A stretch of DNA of 9,731 bases from Erythrobacter sp. GTDB taxonomy: Bacteria > Pseudomonadota > Alphaproteobacteria > Sphingomonadales > Sphingomonadaceae. Position 1 is the stretch's first letter. Each line of letters starts with the position of its first letter. Position numbers and translations under genes: made by a program. The notes under the pieces were generated by a model. It was not told the DNA's origin, ran no database searches, and saw only the letters and a program-made list of their open reading frames with translations. The stretch lies in the NCBI GenBank assembly GCA_013214365.1, contig JABSPI010000037.1, forward strand, positions 1 through 9,731. Direction: 5' to 3'. Shown piece by piece: positions 1-7,220 of the stretch.

Positions 1-548
1 GGCCAAAACTGCGCGTACATTGCGGCGCTCTGACGGGCGCTGTCGAGATTTCTTTGGGTTAGCGGATCGCTGGCAATCGCGGGATCGTTGAAAAATGCGG
101 CGTGCAGATGGGCAAGCTCGGTGATCGCAGCGGCGACATCATCCGCCTTTGCGCCATTGATTTGGTCGCCTTGGCTCGCCCCCACGCAATCGGCCAAGCC
201 AAGCAGAAAATCGCTGTCCTGCGGGTTGAAGCGTTGACCGAAGCTCGCCGGACAATTGATCTTGGAGCGGCCCCGCAAAGTTCCATACCAGTGCAATTCG
301 CGCGCATAGAGATGCATGGAATGTCCGACCGATCGGCTGACCGGGTTTTCGCTTGGCGCCTTGACCACGATCGTGGCCGGGAGGTCACCATCGCCGCTTT
401 GCGCATCATCATGCCAATGCAATTTGCCGCGATAACTGGCCGCGACCTGTCCGGTGCCGATTGCGTTCCACTCGGCCGCCTCAAGCGTGTGGGGATCGCG
501 CCCAAAACATGCTGCGATCCAAGCCAGATCAATTGCAGGATCACTCAT
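1..548 (-). CDS. Phosphotransferase, APH/ecdysteroid-kinase-like fold (C-terminus outside window)
   Basis: The frame is open for 182 codons from the ATG at 546-548 to the window's left edge, so only the N-terminal half is present. Features typical of aminoglycoside/choline/ecdysteroid-kinase-like phosphotransferases are visible: a glycine-loop-like stretch IGTGQVAASYRG (residues 30-41), a beta-3 lysine in IVVK (Lys63), an alpha-C-like Glu in ARELHWYG (Glu84), a hinge region followed by GASQGDQ (123-129), and helix AAITELAHLHAAFF (140-153). The catalytic loop and metal-binding Asp lie beyond the edge. The start codon overlaps the stop of the upstream gene (ATGAGTGA), indicating translational coupling. 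Family members phosphorylate hydroxyl groups of small molecules; here the substrate is unknown. By family and neighbour it is probably cytoplasmic small-molecule metabolism rather than antibiotic resistance, which is inference. Confidence 0.8.
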   Translation of the reverse strand, partial: MSDPAIDLAWIAACFGRDPHTLEAAEWNAIGTGQVAASYRGKLHWHDDAQSGDGDLPATIVVKAPSENPVSRSVGHSMHLYARELHWYGTLRGRSKINCPASFGQRFNPQDSDFLLGLADCVGASQGDQINGAKADDVAAAITELAHLHAAFFNDPAIASDPLTQRNLDSARQSAAMYAQFW

Positions 549-1638
549 TGACCGACAGCCCCTCTCCCATGCCGCTGGGCGCATGGGGCCCGACGAACAA
601 TTGTTCCATCACCCCCATGCCATGATGCGTTTGCCCGGCAACATCCAATCGCACCTGCGACAAGACCTGGACATGCAAATAGAGCGGATTGGCAGGGCTA
701 CAGTCGCTGATTTGATAGACGTCATAGCCAAAGCGTTCATCACCCTGATCGCGGCCATGGCCCCATTCGGGATGCATGTAGCCGAGGCCTGACATGTAAA
801 AATACCGCTCCGGCGTGAAGGTCAGGGTCGCATTGCCCCCCTCCCCCTCGAGCCGGGCGGTCAGGCCTGCGATCCGGCGCGTGCCCTTCTCCCAGCTGTA
901 ATCATAGGACACATCCTCAAACTCGTGCGCCTCCTCGCCCAGCAAAGTCACCCCGCCGCGGCGGTTCCATGGACGGCCAAATTCGTCGTCATTGGTGTGC
1001 GAAAACGCCACCGCATCATCAAAATTGCACGGCGTCCAAAGCCAGAAAAACTGCGCCAGATTGCCTTTGGCCGGGGGCTGGGAATCGGGCGTTCCCACGG
1101 GACGGATCCCCCAGCTGCGGTCGCGCGTGCCGCGAAATTCGTGATCGGATACGGCGATGGTCTCACCCTCGCAGGTGATCGTGCCTGACCAGCTGACATT
1201 CTGGGTCAGGCGCGAATAATCCATAAAACCGCGCGTGCCGATGCGCCGGGTAAACCGCGGCTCCTCAACCGGTGCATGGCGCGCAGTGAAAGTCAGGTCG
1301 AGCGAAACACCGCCATCATTATCGCCCAGCACAATGCGCGAGCTGATCAGTGGTTTGCCAATCGTGATCTGCAGCGGTCCAACCGCAAGATCCGCGCGGT
1401 CACCATCCATGCGGCGCGACACGCGCACATTGTGCTGCTTGCCGTCTTTCAAAACGGACACCGCGCCATCCATAATGCCCAATTGAGGGTAGAGGCCAAA
1501 GGCAATTGCGAAAAACACCGAACCGTCGCGATTGTACCCGTTGAAGAAGAACCGGTCGTAAAAATTGCGGTCGGTGCCCGCAAAAGCGATCGGGTCGGGG
1601 GTTTGATGGAACGGATATTCGTCCGCGCTGGTTATCAT
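541..1638 (-). CDS. CrtC/AttH lipocalin-like protein (DUF7064/DUF7065-like), hypothetical
   Basis: A 365-aa soluble protein without signal peptide or membrane segment. It is rich in beta-strand-like alternation with many aromatic residues. The motif RDRSWGIRPVG (residues 172-182) and the following FFWLWTPCNFDD (197-208) resemble the family sometimes annotated as hydroxyneurosporene-synthase/AttH-like or DUF7064, which is expected to form a double lipocalin barrel that handles hydrophobic molecules. I assign this family from memory of its motif, so the name is moderate confidence only. I chose the ATG at 1636-1638 because AGAGAGGA (1646-1653, minus strand) lies 7 bases upstream; an in-frame ATG at 1669-1671 would add 11 residues and has no better ribosome site. 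The stop overlaps the start of the phosphotransferase by 8 bases, so the two are very likely co-transcribed and may act on the same hydrophobic substrate. Confidence 0.75.
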   Translation of the reverse strand: MITSADEYPFHQTPDPIAFAGTDRNFYDRFFFNGYNRDGSVFFAIAFGLYPQLGIMDGAVSVLKDGKQHNVRVSRRMDGDRADLAVGPLQITIGKPLISSRIVLGDNDGGVSLDLTFTARHAPVEEPRFTRRIGTRGFMDYSRLTQNVSWSGTITCEGETIAVSDHEFRGTRDRSWGIRPVGTPDSQPPAKGNLAQFFWLWTPCNFDDAVAFSHTNDDEFGRPWNRRGGVTLLGEEAHEFEDVSYDYSWEKGTRRIAGLTARLEGEGGNATLTFTPERYFYMSGLGYMHPEWGHGRDQGDERFGYDVYQISDCSPANPLYLHVQVLSQVRLDVAGQTHHGMGVMEQLFVGPHAPSGMGEGLSVNE

Positions 1639-1645
1639 GCAAAAA

Positions 1646-1665
1646 TCCTCTCTCAACCAGAGAGA
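1646..1665 (-). promoter_or_regulatory. Shine-Dalgarno inside a small hairpin, lipocalin-like gene
   Basis: On the minus strand the ribosome site AGAGAGGA is the 3' arm of a perfect 6-bp stem, TCTCTC with GAGAGA, separated by 5 bases (1649-1654 with 1660-1665 on the plus strand). Folding would partly hide the site from the ribosome. The stem is short and could be chance because the sequence is a simple CT/GA repeat. Confidence 0.35.
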
Positions 1666-1731
1666 TACCATCCATGGGTCAGGACACTAGAGGGTAATTG
1701 TTGTTCGCGTGCAGATGCGGCGAAATCGAGG

Positions 1732-1753
1732 GGAAAATTGCCCCAAAATTGCC
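1732..1753 (+). repeat. Tandem 11-bp direct repeat, possible OmpR-family operator
   Basis: GGAAAATTGCC (1732-1742) is directly followed by CCAAAATTGCC (1743-1753), matching at 9 of 11 positions. A third shorter copy, AAAATTGC, ends just before the ATG of the regulator (1813-1820). Tandem half-sites with an 11-bp period are the usual form of OmpR/PhoB-family binding sites, and the gene downstream encodes such a regulator, so autoregulation is a reasonable inference. No binding is proven, and the repeat also sits upstream of the divergent minus-strand gene. Confidence 0.45.
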
Positions 1754-1795
1754 ATCACACTCGTCATAGCTCCGTCACATAAGATCGGCAGAAAA

Positions 1796-1812
1796 GCCTC
1801 GTAAACCGAGGC
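1796..1812 (+). promoter_or_regulatory. Hairpin covering the Shine-Dalgarno of the response regulator
   Basis: GCCTCG (1796-1801) and CGAGGC (1807-1812) form a perfect 6-bp stem with a 5-base loop TAAAC. The only good ribosome site, GAGG at 1808-1811, 9 bases before the ATG at 1821, lies entirely in the 3' arm. This would lower or condition translation of the regulator. Confidence 0.45.
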
Positions 1813-1820
1813 AAAATTGC

Positions 1821-2492
1821 ATGTCAAAAATCAACATTCTGCTCACTCACCGCGACGCAGACGAATTTGAAACCTTTTCACATGGTGAAAGCGAATTTGT
1901 TTTCACCAAGATAAGGTCGCATGGCCCAAGCCAAATCCTCGATGGTTCGATCTGGATTTTCATTGACTGGGTTCTCGACGACATGGCGGGGCTGGAACTG
2001 TGCCGGCGCATGCGGGCGGGCACCAAGACAGCCAGCGCGCATATCACGATGATTTTAGAAGACGGCAATATTGCCAATCGCAAACGCGCACTCGATGCAG
2101 GCGCAGACGATTACGTCGTCGGCCCGATCGATCGGCGCGGCGTTCTCGACCGTATCCTTGCGCTCAATCCGTCGATGACAACGCAATATGTTTCCGACAA
2201 TCTGGAGTTTGGGCCGCTCAGGATAAACCTGTCGTCTTACCGCACATTTTGGGGCGACAATCCTATCGATGTGACGCCCGATCAGATCCGTTTGCTGCGG
2301 TTTCTTGCGGAGAATGCCAACCGCACCCTCACCCGCGAAGAGATCATTATCGGCCTTGGAAAAAGCGAAGAGCAGATCGATGAGCGCACGGTTGATGTGT
2401 GGGTCAAACGGCTGCGCAAAGCCATTTCGAGCGCTGGCGGAGGAAATCCGTTCCGCACTGTGCGCTCAAAAGGTTACGTGTTCGAAATCTAG
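1821..2492 (+). CDS. OmpR/PhoB-family regulator with degenerate receiver domain
   Basis: A 223-aa protein made of an N-terminal receiver-like domain (about 4-115) and a C-terminal winged-helix DNA-binding domain (about 128-223). The latter ends in the classical RTVDVWVKRLRKAI recognition helix (189-202) and the RSKGYVFEI wing (215-223). The receiver keeps the phospho-acceptor position (Asp49 in IFIDW) and the GADDY element with Tyr98. By alignment to PhoB, the N-terminal acidic pair is replaced by His10-Arg11, the conserved Thr by Leu79 and the conserved Lys by Gly101. These residues bind metal and drive the phospho-switch, so it may act independently of phosphorylation. No histidine kinase gene is nearby. 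The start ATG has GAGG 9 bases upstream. It converges with the TonB-dependent receptor gene and is divergent from the lipocalin-like gene, which are candidate targets along with itself. Confidence 0.9.
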   Translation: MSKINILLTHRDADEFETFSHGESEFVFTKIRSHGPSQILDGSIWIFIDWVLDDMAGLELCRRMRAGTKTASAHITMILEDGNIANRKRALDAGADDYVVGPIDRRGVLDRILALNPSMTTQYVSDNLEFGPLRINLSSYRTFWGDNPIDVTPDQIRLLRFLAENANRTLTREEIIIGLGKSEEQIDERTVDVWVKRLRKAISSAGGGNPFRTVRSKGYVFEI

Positions 2493-2511
2493 GCTTTGAT
2501 AGCGTTTCTGG

Positions 2512-2542
2512 TGGTTGCCCGGGAACGACACCCGGGCAACCA
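2512..2542. terminator. Bidirectional hairpin between convergent genes
   Basis: TGGTTGCCCGGG (2512-2523) and CCCGGGCAACCA (2531-2542) form a perfect 12-bp stem with a 7-base loop. It lies in the 55-base gap between the stops of the regulator (plus) and the TonB receptor (minus), so it can serve both transcripts. Neither side has a proper U-tract, which makes it weaker by the E. coli model, although its placement strongly supports a terminator or 3'-end stabiliser. Confidence 0.8.
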
Positions 2543-2547
2543 TCAAC

Positions 2548-5223
2548 TTAGAATTTGGCGGTAACACCCAGCGAGAACGATGTTCCAACATCGTATGTAT
2601 TGATCTCAATACGGTTGTCTTCAACCTGCTGGAACTCGGAATTGCCGCGGCCAAATATGTTGCGCGCCTGCGCTTTCAGCTCAAGCGGAACCGAGAACAG
2701 ATTGATCTCTTGGCGGGCGACCACATCAAACGACAGGCCTGGATCCTCGACGATGTCGGGCAAACCTGCCGTGCCGCGCCGGGTCACCCGCTTGCTGGCA
2801 TAGCTCACGAGGAAGGTGAGCTGTTGAAGCCTGTCTTGATCGTCGAGGCCAAATTGCACGTTGAGCAGGTGATCTGACTGTCCGGTTAGCGGATCGCCAT
2901 TGTTGAAGAACAGGTCCGCATCGTTTTCGATCGGGCCAACGCCCGGCACAAACAGGCGGGTTGTATCGCCCTCAGCAACTTTCAGCTCTGACTGTGTGTA
3001 GGTGTAGTTGACACCCAAGAACACGTCCTTGCTTTCCAGCCATCCGGTCGCGCCCCAATCAAACAAAGGCTGCGTCCACTGGAATTCAACCTCGCTGCCG
3101 TACAATTGCGCCTTGGGAGCGTTGGCGAAACGGGTCGTGAAACTCGTATCCGCCCCAATCGACACATAAGGTTCAATCGGGTTTTCGATATCCTTATAAA
3201 AGCCGGCAAGCGAAACCCGATTGCCTTTGCCGAAATAATATTCGGCACGCACTTCGCCATTGAACAGCTCGGAATCGATCAGAGCCGGATTGCCGATATA
3301 TTGGCGCTGGTTCTCGGGATCGGTGTAAGGCTGAAAGATCAATTCGCGAAATTGCGGGCGCGCAATCGTTTGCGAGGCGCTGGCCCGCAATTGCAGGGCA
3401 TCGGTCACTTCCCAGGTCAATGTCGCACCCGGCAAGAAGTAATCATTATCAAGCGAGGTGGTCGCCAAGGACACGAACGGGTTTTCAAACCGGGCGACGG
3501 TTCTCACCGTTTGCGAGGCGTCTTCATAACGCACACCCACGTCCAGACTGATCCCGAAAGCGGGCACAATATTGGCTTTGATGTAACCGGCTTGAATCTC
3601 GAGATCGGCGCGGAAGGCCGGGTCGGTCTGGGTCGGTTCGCTCAATCCAATATTGTAAAAATCAATGACCGCATCGCCAAGCAACAGATCGGGGCGCAGC
3701 GCGCCAACCGCAGGTGGGATGTTATTGCCATCGATCAGGAACAAACGGCGCTCTGAATCGCGCTGCGTATCGGTGTATGCATAACCGATTGTAGCGCTCA
3801 GCCAGTCCGACACCGGATAGCTCGCATCAGCCCCCAAATAGATCAGGTCTTCTTTAAGCTTGGAAAATGCAACCGACCCACTGCCGCGCTGGCGATCCAG
3901 AAGGTTGATGAAGATATCACCGGTCTCCTGGTTATCCTGATTGGTGCGGACATAGACAAATTCGTATTCATACGGCGCCTCGCGCTGGGTTTGCGCATAG
4001 CCGCCACGCAAATCCAGCGACAGATCGCCAAACTGCATTTCGCCAACGACCTGCGTGTCGAGCAATTGCCGCTCATACCAGCCGGTGTTTTGCGTGATTA
4101 CGCTGTCCTCGTCGAGCAACAGTTCGCCAAAGCCCAGTCCGGTTTGTTTGAGCGTGTCGCGGATGAACAGATTGGTCCAGCGAAAGCTATGATCTGCGAT
4201 CTCGAGACCAAATCCCAGCATGGCATTGGCCAGAACCCGGTTATCCGTCACGAAATTGCGCGAATCCCGGTCAAGCTGAAGGTCAGTGGTGAACGGGTTT
4301 TGGGACGTGACGACCTTAGTCCGAATGGAATTATCGAGCGAAGCCGTGGCAATAATCCCAAGCCGGCCATCCGCCCCGACATCAATTGCCGTTCCCGCGG
4401 TCACACCGCCAGAAAAATTGGGCCGTGTGTCGCCGATTTCCTGCGCAAGGATAAGGTTGGGATCGCCAAACTGCATGACGATCTCGCCTTGTTCTTCCAA
4501 GGAAAGATCACCAATGCGCCGGCCGCTATCGAGGAATGCTTGCAAAGCGGGGGGCACATCGCGGGTGCCATTGTCAAAGCCGGTCCAGTCCAGATCGGAA
4601 CCATAATAAGCCAGGCTGTTGCTGAACGTGGTCTCCGTATCGCCGCTTACACTCAGGCTGATATCGAGGAAGCTTTCCTCCGGGACAGAACGGGTCGTGA
4701 GGTTGATCACACCGCCGCCAAATTCACCGGGGAAATTCGCTGAATAGCTTTTCTGGACCAAAGATGAGGCAATGATATTGGTCGGGAAGATATCGAGCGG
4801 AACCACACGGCTGAGCGGCTGGGGGGAGGGAAGCGGCAAACCATTAAGCAGAGCAAGCGAATACCGATCGCCAAGCCCGCGCACGAAAACATTGCCATTA
4901 CCGACCACAGAAAGACCGGCCGTGCGTCCCAGAGCGCCGGCAATATCGCCCTCACCTGTTAAGGCGATCTGTTCTTGCGACAGGACAGAGACGACCTGTG
5001 TCGAACTGCGTGTGACATCGCGGTTGCGGCGCCCGGTCACGATGATCCCACCGCCCGGCACCGAAATATCCGGAGCCTCCAATTCACCACTTTCAGGGTC
5101 GTCCTGCTCTGCTTGCGATCCACTTGTATCCGCCGGCTGTGCGTCCTGAGCCAAGGCAGAGATTGGAAAAGTAAGAGCGGTCGAAAGCAGGAGCAGACCC
5201 GCGAACTGCTTGCCAGTTTTCAT
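2548..5223 (-). CDS. TonB-dependent outer-membrane receptor
   Basis: An 891-aa protein with a signal peptide (1-25, cleavage after ALA), an acidic Gly/Ser/Glu-rich linker and a TonB-box-like IIVTGRR (60-66). A plug domain follows (about 75-180) containing GNVFVRGLGDRYS (110-122) and FGGGVINLTTR (168-178). A long beta-barrel region ends in the aromatic terminal residue Phe expected for BamA-inserted proteins (GVTAKF). Receptors of this class take up specific large or scarce substrates across the outer membrane using TonB-ExbBD energy. The plug phrase RYSLALLNGLPLPSP resembles the subgroup found beside beta-helical lipoproteins. The ATG has AAGAAAGGG about 9 bases upstream. It lies 96 bases downstream of the lipoprotein gene on the same strand, so the two are probably one transcript. 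Substrate is unknown; siderophore, phosphate-ester, peptide or glycan ligands cannot be told apart from sequence alone. Confidence 0.93.
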   Translation of the reverse strand: MKTGKQFAGLLLLSTALTFPISALAQDAQPADTSGSQAEQDDPESGELEAPDISVPGGGIIVTGRRNRDVTRSSTQVVSVLSQEQIALTGEGDIAGALGRTAGLSVVGNGNVFVRGLGDRYSLALLNGLPLPSPQPLSRVVPLDIFPTNIIASSLVQKSYSANFPGEFGGGVINLTTRSVPEESFLDISLSVSGDTETTFSNSLAYYGSDLDWTGFDNGTRDVPPALQAFLDSGRRIGDLSLEEQGEIVMQFGDPNLILAQEIGDTRPNFSGGVTAGTAIDVGADGRLGIIATASLDNSIRTKVVTSQNPFTTDLQLDRDSRNFVTDNRVLANAMLGFGLEIADHSFRWTNLFIRDTLKQTGLGFGELLLDEDSVITQNTGWYERQLLDTQVVGEMQFGDLSLDLRGGYAQTQREAPYEYEFVYVRTNQDNQETGDIFINLLDRQRGSGSVAFSKLKEDLIYLGADASYPVSDWLSATIGYAYTDTQRDSERRLFLIDGNNIPPAVGALRPDLLLGDAVIDFYNIGLSEPTQTDPAFRADLEIQAGYIKANIVPAFGISLDVGVRYEDASQTVRTVARFENPFVSLATTSLDNDYFLPGATLTWEVTDALQLRASASQTIARPQFRELIFQPYTDPENQRQYIGNPALIDSELFNGEVRAEYYFGKGNRVSLAGFYKDIENPIEPYVSIGADTSFTTRFANAPKAQLYGSEVEFQWTQPLFDWGATGWLESKDVFLGVNYTYTQSELKVAEGDTTRLFVPGVGPIENDADLFFNNGDPLTGQSDHLLNVQFGLDDQDRLQQLTFLVSYASKRVTRRGTAGLPDIVEDPGLSFDVVARQEINLFSVPLELKAQARNIFGRGNSEFQQVEDNRIEINTYDVGTSFSLGVTAKF

Positions 5224-5277
5224 ATCTGAAGACCCTTTCTTGGAGTCCTGAATTCTCTATTTCAAACAACGCATTGT

Positions 5278-5306
5278 GGGGCCCGGCACCGGATGGCGCG
5301 GGCCCC
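5278..5306 (-). terminator. GC-rich intercistronic hairpin between lipoprotein and receptor genes
   Basis: GGGGCCCG (5278-5285) and CGGGCCCC (5299-5306) form a perfect 8-bp all-GC stem with a 13-base loop, 13 bases after the lipoprotein stop. There is no U-tract on the minus strand. It may be a leaky terminator, or a barrier protecting the upstream mRNA, setting different amounts of lipoprotein and receptor. Confidence 0.5.
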
Positions 5307-5319
5307 AAAAGCAAAGCGA

Positions 5320-6903
5320 TTACTCGTAGAAAGGCAGCGAGGTGCAAGCACCTGAATTGTTGCCAAATTCAATCGTGCTTGAATCGCAGGTCCAACCCTC
5401 AAACCGGGTGTCACCCGATTGAACCGCACCCACATAACCGGCATTTTCAAAGAAGCTGGCGATGGTGCTTGGATCAAACGCCGCCACAGCATCTTCATTA
5501 GACCCGTTGATATAGGTCCCCGAAAACGTGTTGGTGAAGTTGATCAGATTGTTGGATCCGCTCTCGAAGATCGCTTGGGCTTGTGCGGCGGTGACGCCTC
5601 CGCTGCCATCACGGAACGCGGTGGCACAATCGAGCGCAACCGATTCAAACCGCGGCGGGCCGACATCGTCGAGGCCAGCATCGGCATCACGCACGGTTTC
5701 GGGCAGATCAATCCGCAGGCATGGCGTGCCATTGGACGAATTGTCGAAGATGACCGTGTTGAAGATCGAATAATCGGCCCCACCACGAATGCGCACGACC
5801 TGGTCGTCATTTTTACGCTGGATGAAAACAGCGTTCGAGACCTGGGTGTTTTGGCGCGGTGTGTTGTCGACCAGCGTGTTGTTGCTGTCCGCCTCGATGA
5901 TTGTGTCGCCGATATTGGGGCGCTGGACCGCAACCACATATTGCAGATTGGCCTTCACGCCGGTGTCTGTGTCGATCGAATCGTCCTCTGCGCCGACAAC
6001 CACGAGGCCCTTGATATTGACCTCACCACCGAAGAATTCGACGCCGTCATCTGCGCTGTTGAAGGACATAATGTTCTCAAAAACGGTCTGCGAGCCTACG
6101 CCGCCAGTGGTCAAAGCCTGAAGCTCGTCACCATTGGCCAGAACAGTGCCCGAATACCGCAGCTGGACATTGCGGATCACACCCGAATTGTCGGTCGGAT
6201 CATTACCGCCATAGCGCGGCGGGGTTGTGGTCCCTTCGACTTCGCGCTCACAATCGGCAGAGCCGGGCGTGGCGGTGTTGGAAAGGCAGTCAGTGATAGG
6301 CGCCCGCCCGTTGAGGATAAGCCCGCCCCAATCGCCCGAGGAATCGTCGGTGTTCTCTCCGCGAATATTTTGCTGACTGGTGAAAATGATCGGGCGCGCA
6401 GTGGTGCCGTTGGCCTCGATCTGGTTGCCACGATTGACGTTGAGATAAGAGGCATCAAGGCCAGCAAGGATAACGCCCGCCTCAATCGTCAGGACCACAT
6501 TGGTGTCTTCAAGGCCATCCGACGCATCAGCGGTTGGGCCGCCATCGGAGCCCACATCAACCTGACCATCGATCAAATAGATGACCGCCGAATCCGATGC
6601 GGTAAATTGCAATTGCGACGAGCGATTGAACCGCGCGGGCAGCTGGCAAAGGCGATAGGAACCGGTCGGGCCAGAGATCGTACCGCGGTCAGTAAGACCC
6701 TGCGGATCCGCAATAAAGGGGCAATCTGTGGCCGCCACTGCTGTTTCCGTGGGTGTGGGTGTGGGCGTTGGAGTAGGCGTGGGCGATGGATTATTGATGA
6801 TGATATTGCCGCCAGTTCCCGGCGATACGATTTCATCAGCGCCGCAGCCGGCAAGAGCGATCAGGCTTGCGCCCATAATAAGAGTGCGATTGAGAGATTT
6901 CAC
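5320..6903 (-). CDS. Outer-membrane lipoprotein, predicted parallel beta-helix
   Basis: A 527-aa protein starting at GTG (6901-6903) with AGGGG about 10 bases upstream. The N-terminus MKSLNRTLIMGASLIALAGC has a basic n-region, hydrophobic core and lipobox LAGC with Cys20 as lipidation site. Gly, not Asp, at +2 favours the outer membrane. A Pro-Thr linker follows (about 38-52). The rest shows short repeated strands of the type TIEAGVILAGL, DWGGLILNGRAPI, DNSGVIRNVQLRYSG and ADDGVEFFGGEVNIKGL, which match the beta-helical extracellular family often found next to TonB receptors in Alphaproteobacteria and Bacteroidetes. Besides Cys20 there are eight cysteines, an even number that fits disulfides in an exported protein. 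The gene precedes the TonB-dependent receptor and likely works with it, for example capturing substrate at the surface; the substrate is unknown. Enzymatic activity is not excluded, but no catalytic motif is visible. Confidence 0.85.
   Translation of the reverse strand: MKSLNRTLIMGASLIALAGCGADEIVSPGTGGNIIINNPSPTPTPTPTPTPTETAVAATDCPFIADPQGLTDRGTISGPTGSYRLCQLPARFNRSSQLQFTASDSAVIYLIDGQVDVGSDGGPTADASDGLEDTNVVLTIEAGVILAGLDASYLNVNRGNQIEANGTTARPIIFTSQQNIRGENTDDSSGDWGGLILNGRAPITDCLSNTATPGSADCEREVEGTTTPPRYGGNDPTDNSGVIRNVQLRYSGTVLANGDELQALTTGGVGSQTVFENIMSFNSADDGVEFFGGEVNIKGLVVVGAEDDSIDTDTGVKANLQYVVAVQRPNIGDTIIEADSNNTLVDNTPRQNTQVSNAVFIQRKNDDQVVRIRGGADYSIFNTVIFDNSSNGTPCLRIDLPETVRDADAGLDDVGPPRFESVALDCATAFRDGSGGVTAAQAQAIFESGSNNLINFTNTFSGTYINGSNEDAVAAFDPSTIASFFENAGYVGAVQSGDTRFEGWTCDSSTIEFGNNSGACTSLPFYE
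6748..6783 (-). repeat. 6-bp tandem repeat encoding a (Pro-Thr)6 linker
   Basis: Six near-identical CCN-ACN units encode Pro-Thr x6 between the lipidated N-terminus and the folded domain. It is a flexible spacer lifting the domain off the membrane. The DNA is low-complexity and could vary in copy number by slippage without a frameshift, because the unit is 6 bp. Confidence 0.85.
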
Positions 6904-7220
6904 GACGAACGGTCCCCTAGGTGAAACGAATTAGCCAAATGAAGCGACGCCACCGGCGTGCTGCGATTCCGCTAGGGTTGGTGCGTGACTCTTTGTGGTC
7001 TCAAATGCTCAGATCATCGCGAAATTGTCACAAGACATAATAAGTCTCTATTGCGACAATTGGGACAGGCGAATTTGTTGGATCATCTCAATTTGAAAAC
7101 CCACACTGCATTGATTTTAGTGCATTCTTTTTCCCATATGTCACTTTTGTGACATTGCTACAGTTTCGTTGCAGTTCAGATTATTTTTTATAGTCTGTCC
7201 ATGTAACTGGGAGATGATCA
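6904..7220. promoter_or_regulatory. Divergent promoter region, lipoprotein / TPR gene (317 bp)
   Basis: No gene is visible. It carries the palindrome at 7138-7155, and a long-spaced inverted repeat AATTGTC (7023-7029) with GACAATT (7055-7061) and an inner AGAC/GTCT pair (7033-7036/7044-7047). An AT-rich stretch, including TATAGT at 7189-7194, lies about 25 bases before the TPR start. I see no convincing -35/-10 pair at normal spacing for either direction. Confidence 0.6.
7138..7155. promoter_or_regulatory. Perfect palindrome, likely operator
   Basis: ATGTCAC (7138-7144) and GTGACAT (7149-7155) form a perfect 7-bp inverted repeat with 4-bp spacer TTTT. A further half-site TGTCAC is at 7026-7031. 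The palindrome sits between the divergent lipoprotein and TPR genes and is symmetric, so it could control both. The binding protein is unknown; the spacing differs from CRP/FNR sites. Confidence 0.5.

Noticed and set aside
59..544. 161-aa minus-strand frame starting MILQLIWLG
   Set aside because: It is the shifted frame of the phosphotransferase gene; the frame from 548 has kinase-fold motifs and a coupled start.
1276..1782. 168-aa plus-strand frame running across the promoter region
   Set aside because: Mostly antisense to the lipocalin-like gene; no recognisable domain.
3106..4743. Long plus-strand frames of 216 and 250 aa
   Set aside because: Antisense to the TonB-dependent receptor; no domain or ribosome site.
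5419..6924. 501-aa open frame on the plus strand
   Set aside because: Antisense to the lipoprotein, which has lipobox, linker and family-like beta-helix strands; the open frame follows from GC-biased codon use.
7021..7154. Possible Pho box
   Set aside because: TGTC repeats are present, but not at the 11-bp spacing of PhoB direct repeats.
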